A stretch of DNA of 64,000 nt from Oscillospiraceae bacterium (GCA_009777235.1 WRMH01000002.1:1-64000); one strand, 5' to 3'; shown: positions 27,035-36,303, counted from the stretch's first letter. Program-made: numbers and translations. Notes: generated from the letters alone by a model not told the origin.

Positions 27035-27079
27035 TCTGTCCGTGTGTTTCCGTAAAAGAAGAATCAGGAGGATATTACC

Positions 27080-28078
27080 ATGCGAAAAATCTTACCGGCG
27101 TTTATGCTTGCTCTCACGCTTACGCTCGGCCTTGCGGCCTGCGCCGATCAAGGAAAACAGCCCGAAACCCTTATCATCTATACATCTATGAAAGATTCTT
27201 TAATCATGGCTTTGGTTGATGATTTTGAGGACAAAAACCCGAATATAACGGTTGAGGTCCGTATAGACGGCGCGGGAAGCCTTATGGCGCAAATCGAATC
27301 CGAACGCAGCGCGGGGCAAATCCTTGCCGACCTTATCTGGACGAGTGAAATCCCGGATTTCTACTATATGAAAAACGAGGGTTTGCTGCTGCAATATACG
27401 CCGCAAGGCGCGGACGATGCTTTCAATCCGATAGACGGCGCTGACGGTTACTTTATCCCCGCAAGACTCGGCACTATGGGCATCGCTTATAACACCGACA
27501 TCATAAAAACGCCGCCCTCGTCGTGGCGTGACCTTTTGGGAGAGGACTACAAAGACGGCTTCGTTTTTGCCAATCCCGAGACATCGGGGACGGCTCTGAT
27601 GGCGGTAATGCTGCTTGACGAAGCGTTTGGCAAAGAGTTTTTTAGCGAGCTGCGCTCAAACGGCGCATTTATCGGGCAAGGTTCTACATGGGTTGTGGAT
27701 TCTGTGGCAAGCGGTGAGATTGCCGCGGGCTTGGCCGTGGATTACATCACGTTTGACAAAGCCAAGTCCGGCGCGCCAATCGCTATGTCCTACCCGCAGG
27801 AAATGCTTGTAATCCCCAGCCCCGTCGCGATCTTTAAAGATTGCGCAAACACAGCCGCCGCAAAGAAGTTTGCGGATTATCTCATCGGGGCCGACGCTCA
27901 GCAGCTTATTAAAAACAGCGGCACTCTCCCGGTGCTTGGCGGCATAGCCGCGTCGGGCGAATACAATATACCTCCGGTTTCAGAGGCGATGGCTCGCGCA
28001 ATTGACGTAGATGAAGCAGATATGATGAGCTTCAAAGATGAGGTCGTCGGCGCGTTTCTTGAAATTATGCACAAGTGA
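27080..28078 (+). CDS. Iron-type (FbpA-like) ABC substrate-binding lipoprotein, orphan
   Basis: 332 residues with signal peptide and lipobox LAAC (Cys21). The mature part follows the ferric/phosphonate-type family 1 binding fold: LIIYTSMKDS at the start, DLIWTSEIPDFYYM (about 90-103), LGTMGIAYNTD (about 133) and FVFANPETSGTALMA (about 160). Such proteins bind Fe3+ or small anions for an ABC importer. No permease or ATPase gene adjoins it, so it either borrows another transporter or acts as a sensor. AGGAGG gives an excellent start. Confidence 0.85.
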   Translation: MRKILPAFMLALTLTLGLAACADQGKQPETLIIYTSMKDSLIMALVDDFEDKNPNITVEVRIDGAGSLMAQIESERSAGQILADLIWTSEIPDFYYMKNEGLLLQYTPQGADDAFNPIDGADGYFIPARLGTMGIAYNTDIIKTPPSSWRDLLGEDYKDGFVFANPETSGTALMAVMLLDEAFGKEFFSELRSNGAFIGQGSTWVVDSVASGEIAAGLAVDYITFDKAKSGAPIAMSYPQEMLVIPSPVAIFKDCANTAAAKKFADYLIGADAQQLIKNSGTLPVLGGIAASGEYNIPPVSEAMARAIDVDEADMMSFKDEVVGAFLEIMHK

Positions 28079-28147
28079 CGAGAAAAACAAACGGCAAACG
28101 GCAAGTTGAATTTACTGAATTTAAATGATGATAATGTGTAAAATTGG

Positions 28148-28175
28148 TTGACTTTTCTACTTTTCATGCTATACT
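28148..28175 (+). promoter_or_regulatory. Sigma-A promoter for the metallo-beta-lactamase gene
   Basis: TTGACT (28148-28153), 16-base spacer, TATACT (28170-28175), about 38 bases before the ATG at 28214. Confidence 0.6.
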
Positions 28176-28213
28176 TCCTAATCGGGAACTTTATTGAAAT
28201 GGGTTGTATAAGT

Positions 28214-29620
28214 ATGAAAGTAATAAAGAATCTATTTTTCCATTTGTTGTACACAGCCTTATTTTTAACTATCCTTTTTACACTAAGCGCGTGTTCCGCA
28301 ACTCCAACAGAGCAACCCTTAGCAAATACTCCTGACGTACTCATCTCAAATAGCTCCGAAGAACTCCCCGACCTTACAACCAACTCAGAAAACTTATTAA
28401 ATCCCAATAGAATCACCCGCAATGACGATACACAAACTCCGTCTCAAATTGCAAATATTACGCCCACTCCCATCTCGCCCACACCACCGGATGACGGTGG
28501 TTTTAGTGATTTGTCCTTAATTTTCACAGATTTGGTTGTACATTTTCTCGATGTTGGGCAAGCTGATTCAATATTAGTTCAACTACCTAACGGACAGGTT
28601 ATGCTCATAGATGGCGGCAACACAAGCGACGCCGACAGCATAATCAATTATTTGCATTTGCATGACATAAAACTTATTGATTATCTCATTGCGACACACC
28701 CTCACGCCGATCACATTGGAGGTCTACCCAAGATAATTGAAACTTTTGACATTGGTCAAGTTTATATGCCTCGTGTTAGCCACAACACACAAACATTTGA
28801 AAGACTTTTAACCTCAATTCAAAGCAAAGGATTGCAAATAGATTCCGCGAGAGCCGGCGTATCCATTCTTTCAATTCCTGATTTGCAAATAGATGTCATT
28901 GCGCCTGTACGTGATGATTATAGGGATTTAAACGATCATAGCGCTATCATTAAGGTTACATTTTGCAATGTTTCATTCTTGTTTGCCGGTGATGCAGAAG
29001 AACTTTCCGAAGGCCACATAACTGCCGATGTTTCGTCTGATATTCTAAAGGTAGGTCATCACGGCAGCGACACGTCAACCTGTGAAGATTTTCTTCGCAA
29101 AGTTGCACCGGCTTACGCTGTTATAAGTGTTGGCAATAACTCATACGGGCATCCTGCAGATACGACATTATCCCGTTTGAATGACGCAGGGGTCAATGTT
29201 TTTAGGACAGATTTGCAAGGAACTCTCGTATTCACCTCCGACGGAACTGTGATAACCGTCAATGCAAACCCTGTAGAGTATTATCTCGAAGAACATATTC
29301 ATTCACCACAGCCTACACCTACCCCGCGACCTACACCTACGCCCACACCGCGACCTACGCCTACCCCTACACCGCGACCCACGCCTACGCCCGCACCTGC
29401 TACACCACGACCTACACCGCAGCCTACACCTACATCTACACCACGACCCACACCTACGCCCACCCCCGACGCAATAATGGTTTGGCTTTCCGCTACAGGT
29501 GAAAAATACCATAGGATAAATAACTGCGGCCGCATGAATCCTAATACTGCACGGCAGGTTACACTTGAAAGCGCAAGAGTAAACTATGATCCTTGCGGCA
29601 ACTGTAACCCGCCAACTTAG
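28214..29620 (+). CDS. Secreted ComEC-like metallo-beta-lactamase lipoprotein
   Basis: 468 residues from the ATG at 28214. Signal with lipobox LSAC (about Cys24), Ser/Thr/Pro linker, then the ComEC/Rec2-type metallo-hydrolase domain (about 110-350): [20 protein letters not shown], metal motif [18 protein letters not shown] and [11 protein letters not shown] run of [11 protein letters not shown] repeats follows (about 365-415), then a small C-terminal domain with spaced Cys ([20 protein letters not shown]) that could bind zinc. It likely hydrolyses a phosphodiester outside the cell; free-standing homologues are not proven competence factors. Ribosome site is weak and base composition is AT-richer than neighbours. 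Its stop lies 12 bases before the DUF3006 gene. Confidence 0.82.
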   Translation: MKVIKNLFFHLLYTALFLTILFTLSACSATPTEQPLANTPDVLISNSSEELPDLTTNSENLLNPNRITRNDDTQTPSQIANITPTPISPTPPDDGGFSDLSLIFTDLVVHFLDVGQADSILVQLPNGQVMLIDGGNTSDADSIINYLHLHDIKLIDYLIATHPHADHIGGLPKIIETFDIGQVYMPRVSHNTQTFERLLTSIQSKGLQIDSARAGVSILSIPDLQIDVIAPVRDDYRDLNDHSAIIKVTFCNVSFLFAGDAEELSEGHITADVSSDILKVGHHGSDTSTCEDFLRKVAPAYAVISVGNNSYGHPADTTLSRLNDAGVNVFRTDLQGTLVFTSDGTVITVNANPVEYYLEEHIHSPQPTPTPRPTPTPTPRPTPTPTPRPTPTPAPATPRPTPQPTPTSTPRPTPTPTPDAIMVWLSATGEKYHRINNCGRMNPNTARQVTLESARVNYDPCGNCNPPT

Positions 29621-29632
29621 GAGGTATGGATA

Positions 29633-29827
29633 ATGCTGATCATAGATAGATTTGAGGGGGAATATGCTGTTGTCGAGGTCAGCGGACGCATGATTGACAT
29701 ACCGCGTTCTGAACTACCCTCCGGTGCTAAGGAAGGCGATTCATTGCAATTGGTTATTCGCGCAGACGATACCTTATCTCGGAAAAAAGGTATTGACGTT
29801 ATGATGAATAGTCTCTTTAAGGACTAA
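29633..29827 (+). CDS. DUF3006-family small protein
   Basis: 64 residues. The start LIIDRFEGEYAVVE and the segment IPRSELPSGAKEGDSL match DUF3006, a small beta-barrel-like family often encoded right after free-standing ComEC-like metallo-hydrolases. It has AGGAGG and follows that gene by 12 bases, so they form an operon. Cytosolic; the function is not known. The 156 bases downstream to 29983 contain no feature I can support. Confidence 0.8.
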   Translation: MLIIDRFEGEYAVVEVSGRMIDIPRSELPSGAKEGDSLQLVIRADDTLSRKKGIDVMMNSLFKD

Positions 29828-29983
29828 TCAATCTGTCTGCCTGTCTATAAAAATCTTGGTTTTGTGATGTGTCATAATGGAATTTCTCATTTAGCTTCCG
29901 GGGAGATAAGCTGTAAGTGGCATATTAGTATGCCTACAAAACAAGGCAGTACACACCAATAATTAAGACATCTACAGAAAGCA

Positions 29984-31273
29984 TTACTCAACCACCCATC
30001 TGCCATTTTTTCTTGCACCCTCACGGCGAATAAATCCAGCAACTTGATACTCTTTTAATTCTCTCGAAATCGTGCTTTGCGATTTACCCGTCAATTCAGA
30101 TAGCTTAACAATCGTTGCTGTTGGATTGTCCCTGATAACGTCAAGTGTCGTTTTTATCTTGTCGTTTATCTTGCCAATTATTTTTTCATTTAACATGATA
30201 AACGCTTTTTCAAAAGGAAAGGTAACAACGGTAAAACTCGGTGTAACTTCAAAAATTGAACGGTCATAAACTTTTAGAATTCGACTCATGCCCGACCCAA
30301 TTTGTTCGACAAGTTCCATATCACGGAACACGCGCATTAACTCACGATTGCGCGGCATAGAACGACATTTGAAAAAGTCGGTTTCCGTCAACCCCTCGAC
30401 TAAACCGCCGCATGAAGTTACGACAATCCTATCTGTAAAGATTTCCACGAGCGGAAACCCTTTTGTATAATCGTTGTGTACAATCGCATTTATTACAGCT
30501 TCACGCAGAGCGATAGAGTTTACCCGTTCTTTTTCAAGACGATTTTTTGATGTTATCTTTGCGAATGTGCGATTTTCTGAGTCTATACGGTCAAGTATTC
30601 TCTGTGTCGCAGTAATCAAACAGCGATTCCCATATTCTCGCGTTTCGAGCAAGTCAACCTTATCCGTTCCGGCATACGCCGCGATCTTTATTGATGCACC
30701 ATTTTCGTCTGCAAATAGATATGCGGCATAATTATATTCGCCGCTACTTTGTCTCAAGTCAAGGCTTTCGATAAATTGTTCAGTCGGTTCACGTTTCTTT
30801 TCTTCGTAATAAATACACAACTGTTTGAAAGTAAGATTTTGGCGCGGGGAAATCATGGATTGTAGAGTTATTTGTTGACGTTTGGATATAAGTTCTTCTA
30901 TCATCTGTTCGCTCATAGGTTGTGAAGAATTACCAACTCGGATAAAACAGCCCTGCTCTGTCATTCCGTGTTTTCGGATATAGTATGGGCGTTGTTGCCC
31001 ACACGACACTATGACACGGATAATGTCTTTTCCATCGACTACATCTTGGACAATGTCATATAATCCGAGCGTCTGTGGTCGCAAATTATTTCGGATACGG
31101 TTAGTGATTTTTAGCTGTGTCGCGTCCATTTCTAAAATACCAATAGCACTACCGCTGTCGTCAATGCCTATCAAAATCTCCCCGCCGCCTGGATAATTTA
31201 AAAATGACACAACAGCTCGCTCTAGTCGGTCATTCAGCTCTCTCTTAAATTCAAGTCGATTGTTTTCATGCAT
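29984..31273 (-). CDS. AlbA_2 / HATPase_c_4 regulator with C-terminal winged helix
   Basis: 429 residues. N-terminal AlbA_2 (Schlafen-type) domain (about 1-120) with ENNRLEFKREL and NYPGGGEILIGIDDSG. A GHKL-like ATP-binding segment (about 255-345) with LREAVINAIVHNDY and VEQIGSGMSRI follows, then a winged-helix DNA-binding end (about 370-429) with KLSELTGKSQSTISRELKEY. Such proteins are predicted transcription regulators; targets are unknown. It is monocistronic, AT-richer than its neighbours, and behind a palindrome that overlaps its own promoter, suggesting autoregulation. AGGAG precedes the ATG. Confidence 0.85.
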   Translation of the reverse strand: MHENNRLEFKRELNDRLERAVVSFLNYPGGGEILIGIDDSGSAIGILEMDATQLKITNRIRNNLRPQTLGLYDIVQDVVDGKDIIRVIVSCGQQRPYYIRKHGMTEQGCFIRVGNSSQPMSEQMIEELISKRQQITLQSMISPRQNLTFKQLCIYYEEKKREPTEQFIESLDLRQSSGEYNYAAYLFADENGASIKIAAYAGTDKVDLLETREYGNRCLITATQRILDRIDSENRTFAKITSKNRLEKERVNSIALREAVINAIVHNDYTKGFPLVEIFTDRIVVTSCGGLVEGLTETDFFKCRSMPRNRELMRVFRDMELVEQIGSGMSRILKVYDRSIFEVTPSFTVVTFPFEKAFIMLNEKIIGKINDKIKTTLDVIRDNPTATIVKLSELTGKSQSTISRELKEYQVAGFIRREGARKNGRWVVE

Positions 31274-31306
31274 TGAAAAACTCCTGTTCCATTTGAAGTT
31301 GAGGTT

Positions 31307-31335
31307 ATTGTATCATTTATCTTGTCAAATGACAA
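31307..31335 (-). promoter_or_regulatory. Promoter of the AlbA_2 regulator gene
   Basis: Minus strand TTGTCA (31330-31335), 17-base spacer, TACAAT (31307-31312), 34 bases before the ATG at 31273. The -35 is part of a palindrome (31319-31338). Confidence 0.65.
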
Positions 31336-31338
31336 GAT
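31319..31338. promoter_or_regulatory. Palindromic operator over the -35 of the AlbA_2 gene
   Basis: ATCTTGTCA-AA-TGACAAGAT: perfect 9-base arms with a 2-base centre. It covers the -35 hexamer and part of the spacer. It is probably the site of a dimeric winged-helix regulator, most simply the gene's own product. Confidence 0.6.
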
Positions 31339-31479
31339 ATTGTTTGACACTCTCTCACGCGGCAAATCAAAAAATCCTTGACAAATTGCGGCGTTCAAAA
31401 CAGCATGGAGATAACGAAACGCAATTGACGGTGACGAGCAAAACACGGCGCAATTCGTTGTCTCCGACAGCTTTTCAAT

Positions 31480-31531
31480 ACAAAAAACACGCATGAGCGG
31501 TAATCACCGTCTGCTTATGCGTGTTTTTTGT
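31480..31531. terminator. Terminator downstream of csrA
   Basis: Long stem ACAAAAAACACGCAT / ATGCGTGTTTTTTGT, with AGC/GCT continuing the pairing around a central loop. It gives a T run on both strands and ends the csrA operon about 30 bases after its stop. Confidence 0.8.
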
Positions 31532-31561
31532 TACCATATTGAATACAATTTTAAGAAATCG

Positions 31562-31828
31562 CTATTTTTTATCCTCGGGTTTTGCGACGCTCTTTGCGCC
31601 CTCCGCCGCTTTACCAAGTTTTGATAAATCGAAAGAGACGATTGGCGCGCCCAGCGCCTGGACGTTTGTGCTCTTCGTGGCTTCGAGAAGCTCTTCGCGA
31701 AAAACCTTTACATCTCGGGGAGCATCAACTCCGAGCTTTATTTTGTCGCCGTCAATGCCGAGCAGTGTGACCCGCACATTGTCGCCAATGACAATAGTCT
31801 CGTTGACTTTTCTAGACAGAACCAGCAT
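31562..31828 (-). CDS. csrA: Carbon storage regulator CsrA
   Basis: 88 residues from the ATG at 31828, behind GGAGGAGGG. The RNA-binding core is plain: MLVLSRKVNETIVIGDNV, then KIKLGVDAPRDVKVFREEL. It binds GGA loops in leaders, classically of flagellin mRNA, and blocks translation; FliW sequesters it. The Lys/Ala tail (about 62-88) is longer than usual for CsrA (60-75). Its first 17 bases overlap the 3' end of fliW, fixing their relative translation. No flagellin gene is in the window. Confidence 0.96.
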   Translation of the reverse strand: MLVLSRKVNETIVIGDNVRVTLLGIDGDKIKLGVDAPRDVKVFREELLEATKSTNVQALGAPIVSFDLSKLGKAAEGAKSVAKPEDKK

Positions 31829-32303
31829 CGATGCCACCCTCCTCCCCGTGAGCCTCGCTGCCGGCAACAGCGTTGCATATTTCTTGGAATACGGGAGCTC
31901 TGACGTTATAGTCAGTGCCCGTAAGCACTATTTGCTTTGCTTTCCCCGTTTTTGTATTTATTACTATCGGGGCGGCAAGGTTGACCGTCATACCCTTTAT
32001 GTCTTCCGGTATGACAACTACGCTGACTACGTGCAGCTCATCTGGGTTTTTGATGCCGAGTGATTTCACATCCGCGTCTTCCAAATCAAATACATAATTC
32101 GGCAAGACCGCAAATGTGTCGAGCACCGGGAGGCATATTCCGGTATCTTCGGTTGATTGAAGCCAAACCAAGGGATAGCTTTCTTCAAATTGGAGCAACG
32201 CATAGGCGCGATATTGCTCAAGACCCGGGATGCCGTCGCCAAAATCAATGAGTTTGTTGTCATCAATTTCGACCATCCCGAAGCGCAGGGTATCGATCTG
32301 CAT
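31812..32303 (-). CDS. fliW: Flagellar assembly factor FliW
   Basis: 163 residues, typical length. Opening FGMVEIDDNKLIDFGDGIPG and the later PEDIKGMTVNLAAPIVIN segment are family hallmarks. FliW binds CsrA until flagellin accumulates, linking flagellin export to translation. It sits 75 bases after the DUF6470 gene and overlaps csrA. GAGGAGAG precedes the ATG. The last residues (about 150-163) encode the overlap and are probably unstructured. Confidence 0.95.
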   Translation of the reverse strand: MQIDTLRFGMVEIDDNKLIDFGDGIPGLEQYRAYALLQFEESYPLVWLQSTEDTGICLPVLDTFAVLPNYVFDLEDADVKSLGIKNPDELHVVSVVVIPEDIKGMTVNLAAPIVINTKTGKAKQIVLTGTDYNVRAPVFQEICNAVAGSEAHGEEGGIDAGSV

Positions 32304-32378
32304 ATATTCTCTCCTCTTTTGTTTTCTGTATGGATCGCTCCGCCGCCGGAGTCTGTCGTTTTTGACTTATGAGGCTTG

Positions 32379-32981
32379 CTATATCGCGGAGTCAACGTAT
32401 TTTCCGGTAGATTCGACGGCTTCTTCAACCATAACTCTAAAATACGGCTCTGTGCGGAGAAATACCTCTACCGAATACTTTGGGTCTACGGTCAAATCGG
32501 GCATATACTCGCCGCTGTAGTCTATAACAACGCTGTGCTTTGACCAGTTAATACGCATATAGCCCTTGTCCCATTGGATTTCGGGGGATGACTGCGGCAT
32601 AAGCCCGATGTTGAACTCTCTGGGGCCGAGCCTTGCCTTTGCCTTGCCTGCCGCAAGTTTCGGTATTTTGTCACCCTTGATCGCGGTGTTGGCAAGGAAG
32701 TTGCCGTCGTCTTTGTTTTGCCCCACGCCTTGAAGGGCTTTCTGCCTGCCTTTGTTTCTAAATGTTTTTGCAAGCTCGAGCGGACCTTTAAGCCCTGACT
32801 CATTGTTTTGCTTTTGCCTGTTGATCTTGAACGAAGCGGCTTTTCTTTCGATTTTCATTTGCGGAGCTTCGGTTTTTATCGTCAGCTGCCCGCGCGGCAT
32901 TTTGATGTTGAGCTTTGCGGGAGTTGTCCTTACTCCTATTTCCGCAAATTGCTGATCGATGTTTAGTCTTTGGATTGCCAT
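32379..32981 (-). CDS. DUF6470 (YviE-like) flagellar-locus protein
   Basis: 200 residues from the ATG at 32981 (GCAGGTG upstream; a GTG nine bases earlier is too close to that site). Begins IQRLNIDQQFAEIGVRTTPA, typical of the DUF6470 proteins found just before fliW in Bacillus and Clostridia. The middle is rich in Gln/Lys/Ala; the end has beta-strand-like segments. Its role is not known; context ties it to flagellin or filament control. It heads a DUF6470-fliW-csrA operon with its own promoter. Confidence 0.82.
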   Translation of the reverse strand: MAIQRLNIDQQFAEIGVRTTPAKLNIKMPRGQLTIKTEAPQMKIERKAASFKINRQKQNNESGLKGPLELAKTFRNKGRQKALQGVGQNKDDGNFLANTAIKGDKIPKLAAGKAKARLGPREFNIGLMPQSSPEIQWDKGYMRINWSKHSVVIDYSGEYMPDLTVDPKYSVEVFLRTEPYFRVMVEEAVESTGKYVDSAI

Positions 32982-33064
32982 TTTAAACACCTGCCTTTGA
33001 TAATCCTTTATCCTTGGCCGTTAACCTATACCCGGTTTTCGGGATAGCATATCTTTACGACCAT

Positions 33065-33093
33065 ATTGTACCACATATTTTTTGATATGTCTA
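33065..33093 (-). promoter_or_regulatory. Sigma-A promoter for DUF6470-fliW-csrA
   Basis: Minus strand TAGACA (33088-33093), 17-base spacer, TACAAT (33065-33070). It lies just after the flgL stop codon. Confidence 0.7.
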
Positions 33094-33096
33094 TTA

Positions 33097-34263
33097 TTAT
33101 CGTAAAAAATCCATAAGCGACGGTTGAATAATTCGCGCTCCCGCCGATAACGCCGCCTGATATACCGTCTCCGCCATCTTTAAATGTATTATAACGTCCG
33201 CCATATCCGCATCTTCGGCGTCCGAGCGCATAGATTCATAGTTTAAACTATCCTGCTCATATCTGGCTTCAAGAAGTTCAAGCCGCCTTTGCCTGCCGCC
33301 GATTTCAGCGGTTTTTACGAGCAAATGGTTTTGCCCGTCTTGCAGGAGCTTTATCAGCTTTGTCAGCTCGTCCGCGCTCTTTGGATCGTCTACATCCGTG
33401 CCGTTGATCGAGTCGTATACCTCGTTCATCAGTCCAAACATATTACGCATGATCGGATTTCCGTTTTCGTCCTGCGCCGTAAAGAATACTATATCCATAC
33501 CATTCATAGTGACCGGCATGGATATGCCCGGCCCGACGTCAAAATGGATCACATCGTTCATAAGTTGGTGAAACATGAGGATATCATCCGTCCCATTCGT
33601 AATATTGTAGGTCGAATAAACCTCCGCCAGACCGCCCGGGTATAACTGATTTCCGTCTTCATCCAGCATGGCAAGTATATCGGCTTCCCAGTCTGCTTCC
33701 GGGCCTTCTGTGCGAAGCAAAAATGTTGCCGGCATTTTATCAAACTGCGATATATTAAAACCGTTAAACAAAAGATTGCCGTCCGTGTCAAAGGTAAACG
33801 GTTTGATGGTCGGAGCTTGGCCTTGCGTATAATCTCCGGGCGTGTTGTATCCCGCGAATACAAACCTGTCGCCGTATGACGCGTTTAAGGTATCTACATA
33901 GTGATCGCGAAGCTGACTTACGAGCATTGCGACATTTTTCTTGTCATCGTCGGTTTTAGGGCCTCCCGCGCTGATAAGCTCTTCATATACATTGCCGACC
34001 ATTTTTTGCAGTTCCATTATTCCGGCTTCGGCTTGAGTCAGCCAGCTTTGCGCCGTTTCAACGGTCTGTTGGTAGTGTCCGAGACGCGCCAGCTTGTTGC
34101 GCGCCGCCTGCCCGTATATCAAAGCGGATGGGTCGTCGCTGATGTGCGCGTATTTTCTGCCCGTCGCCATTTGATTTTGCAGTTTGTCCATATTGTACAA
34201 GTTCATACTGAGATTGCTGAGCAATGTCCTGCTAAGCATTGAATTTGTAACTCTTGTAACCAT
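33097..34263 (-). CDS. flgL: Flagellar hook-associated protein 3 (FlgL)
   Basis: 388 residues. Flagellin-like N-terminus (RVTNSMLSRTLLSNLSMNLYNMDKLQNQMATGRKY region) and C-terminal helices (LLEARYEQDSLNYESMRSDA region). It forms the second junction between hook and filament and is exported by the flagellar type III apparatus, so no signal peptide is expected. It follows flgK by 64 bases, behind AAAGGAG. Confidence 0.95.
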   Translation of the reverse strand: MVTRVTNSMLSRTLLSNLSMNLYNMDKLQNQMATGRKYAHISDDPSALIYGQAARNKLARLGHYQQTVETAQSWLTQAEAGIMELQKMVGNVYEELISAGGPKTDDDKKNVAMLVSQLRDHYVDTLNASYGDRFVFAGYNTPGDYTQGQAPTIKPFTFDTDGNLLFNGFNISQFDKMPATFLLRTEGPEADWEADILAMLDEDGNQLYPGGLAEVYSTYNITNGTDDILMFHQLMNDVIHFDVGPGISMPVTMNGMDIVFFTAQDENGNPIMRNMFGLMNEVYDSINGTDVDDPKSADELTKLIKLLQDGQNHLLVKTAEIGGRQRRLELLEARYEQDSLNYESMRSDAEDADMADVIIHLKMAETVYQAALSAGARIIQPSLMDFLR

Positions 34264-34327
34264 AATCCTTACTCCTTTATATTCCTTTACGGCTCTGTGC
34301 CATGCCGCGATTTTACTTCCCAGTCCC

Positions 34328-36094
34328 TTATAATCCTACGCGTCCCGTGCCGTTTATCAGCCTGTCGAGCGCATCGTCCATTGCTGTTATCACACGCGCC
34401 GCGCCATTATACGCATGTTGATATTTCACCAAACCTACCATTTCTTCATCGAGCGAGACTCCGGCAATTGCCGTTCTTTGATTTTCGGCGGCAAGTTTTA
34501 ATATCCTGCTTGTTTCCATTGATTGCTTTGCCGTATGAAGCGTGTTGCCCAAGTCAAACCTTATGACCGTTCCGTAATCGTCAAAGCTGCCAATGTCATA
34601 GCGCACACCGCCCACATCAATGAAAATATCCGAGCGGCTAAACAGCTTGTACAGCTCATTCATATTCACATTATTGCCGCGCTGCGCTTCTTCCGGCTCT
34701 CCCGTTCCGGCTCTGCTTATTTGAGTGGAAGATGCCGCAATGTTAAAAGCATTATCAACAATCTCATCGCTGAGGCGTATGTTCCTTGCGGTTACTTGCG
34801 CAATATCAAGCGCGCGCGTAAAGTCCGCAATATCCGCTCCGGTCGCCGTATATTCACCCGTCACCGGATCGCGGCTCACGGTGTATGTGTCAACGCCGTC
34901 TGTCCACGTCCAAACTTCCAGAGCTTCGTCCCACTGCAGCTCTTCTCCGCCCGGGCCTGTCCATGTGACCCATTCGTTGTCCTCATAAAAGAAGTTTATC
35001 CCCGTTTGCGAACCGAGCGGATTATCCGACCATCCCTCGCGGTGCACCTTATTTACCTCATCAACAAGGGCTCGCGCAAGGTTGTTTACCATCTCGATAT
35101 AATAGGGAATACCCCGAAGCCTGCTGTCAGATGAAAGCGAGCTTCCTCCGGCGGCAAGACCGGTTCCGTCGCGCACCTGCATATGCGCTTTTATCTGTCC
35201 GCCCGAGATTTTTGTCCAATCTATTTCCAATCCGGCATTGGCAGAGCCGTCAATGACTTCATGCCAGTAAACCTCAAAAATTTGTTCTTCTCCCTCCAGC
35301 GGATTATCAACGGGTCTCGTGCGAAGCTCGGCGGTTCTGTCGTGATCAACAAGGGCTACGCCTGCCACCGTGAGTTTGAACATGTCATGACCCCAGATGT
35401 CGGGGTATTCCATATATTCAATGTCAACGTATTCCGACAGCTGATCAACCAATAAATTCCGTTTGTCTCTCAGGTCATTTGCGATCATGCCGGTAATTTC
35501 AAAGCTATATATTGATTTGTTTAGCTCCGCTATTTCTTTGGCTATCCTGTTTACATCTTCTGTTTTTGTCTGAACAGCCCTGTTTTCCGATCTTTGCAAA
35601 TCAATAAGCCCGTCGTAAATCATGTTGAGCTGCTGCACAAGGTCCATTGCCGCAGTCTGCATGAGAGTACGGGGAGCGCCCGAAACAGGGTCTGTCGCAA
35701 CTATCGTCATGGCTTTGAAAAACTCCGCCATGCTATAATTGATGCTTGTTTTCTCATTTACATTGTCAAAAAATGATTCTATGTATGACAAGCTCTGTGT
35801 TCTGGTTTCCCAATATGAATGTACGGTTGATTCCGACCGAAAACGCCTGTCGAGATATGCCGAGCGTATTTGATCGAGTATTTGAACCCGCACGCCTCCG
35901 CCGACAAGCGCCTGTGAAACGGGCGCAAACTTGCCGATAGTCGCAAACGGGTCGTATGCCGTGGAAACTATACGCTGCCGGGTATATCCGGCGGTGTCAA
36001 CATTCGCTATGTTGTGTGATGTGACGTCGAGTCCGAATTGAGCGGTTGATAAACCTGTTCTGCCGATCTCAAGACCAAAAAATGTGCCTCTCAT
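34328..36094 (-). CDS. flgK: Flagellar hook-associated protein 1 (FlgK)
   Basis: 588 residues from the ATG at 36094 (GGAG upstream; a start 12 bases earlier lacks a site). N-terminal rod/hook motif ARFGLDVTSHNIANVDTAGYT-type sequence (AQFGLDVTSHNIANV) and a C-terminal VSLDEEMVGLVKYQHAYNGA motif. It forms the first hook-filament junction ring. The 232-base gap upstream holds the flgMN terminator and a weak TAAAGTAT-type possible sigma-28 -35. Confidence 0.95.
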   Translation of the reverse strand: MRGTFFGLEIGRTGLSTAQFGLDVTSHNIANVDTAGYTRQRIVSTAYDPFATIGKFAPVSQALVGGGVRVQILDQIRSAYLDRRFRSESTVHSYWETRTQSLSYIESFFDNVNEKTSINYSMAEFFKAMTIVATDPVSGAPRTLMQTAAMDLVQQLNMIYDGLIDLQRSENRAVQTKTEDVNRIAKEIAELNKSIYSFEITGMIANDLRDKRNLLVDQLSEYVDIEYMEYPDIWGHDMFKLTVAGVALVDHDRTAELRTRPVDNPLEGEEQIFEVYWHEVIDGSANAGLEIDWTKISGGQIKAHMQVRDGTGLAAGGSSLSSDSRLRGIPYYIEMVNNLARALVDEVNKVHREGWSDNPLGSQTGINFFYEDNEWVTWTGPGGEELQWDEALEVWTWTDGVDTYTVSRDPVTGEYTATGADIADFTRALDIAQVTARNIRLSDEIVDNAFNIAASSTQISRAGTGEPEEAQRGNNVNMNELYKLFSRSDIFIDVGGVRYDIGSFDDYGTVIRFDLGNTLHTAKQSMETSRILKLAAENQRTAIAGVSLDEEMVGLVKYQHAYNGAARVITAMDDALDRLINGTGRVGL

Positions 36095-36270
36095 TGTTCG
36101 CTCCATGCCCGGCTGTGCCGTGCATCACAGAATCCGTCCTGCTGGTATTTACTATCCTTGTATATATATTTTCGCATTTTTTAGCAAATACTTTAGCCTA
36201 TTCAGCTTCGGCAAAATGACAGTTTTTTTATTTTTGCGACCCGGTGAGGAGCAATACTTTACACAGTAAA

Positions 36271-36303
36271 ATAGCGGATGCGTTTGAATCGCGCAGCCGC
36301 TAT
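36271..36303 (-). terminator. Terminator after flgN
   Basis: Minus strand stem ATAGCGG-C-TGCG / CGCA-T-CCGCTAT followed by TTTT, about 23 bases after the flgN stop. Confidence 0.7.

Noticed and set aside
29310..29465. Repeated 12-20 base units that could suggest a CRISPR array
   Set aside because: The units are in-frame codons for PTPTPRP repeats in the metallo-hydrolase. There are no unique spacers of constant length and no cas genes.
36150..36190. Sigma-28 promoter for flgK (TAAAGTAT with GCGAAAAT)
   Set aside because: The -35 half is good, but the -10 half matches only about five of eight positions. It is noted as weak and not listed as a promoter.
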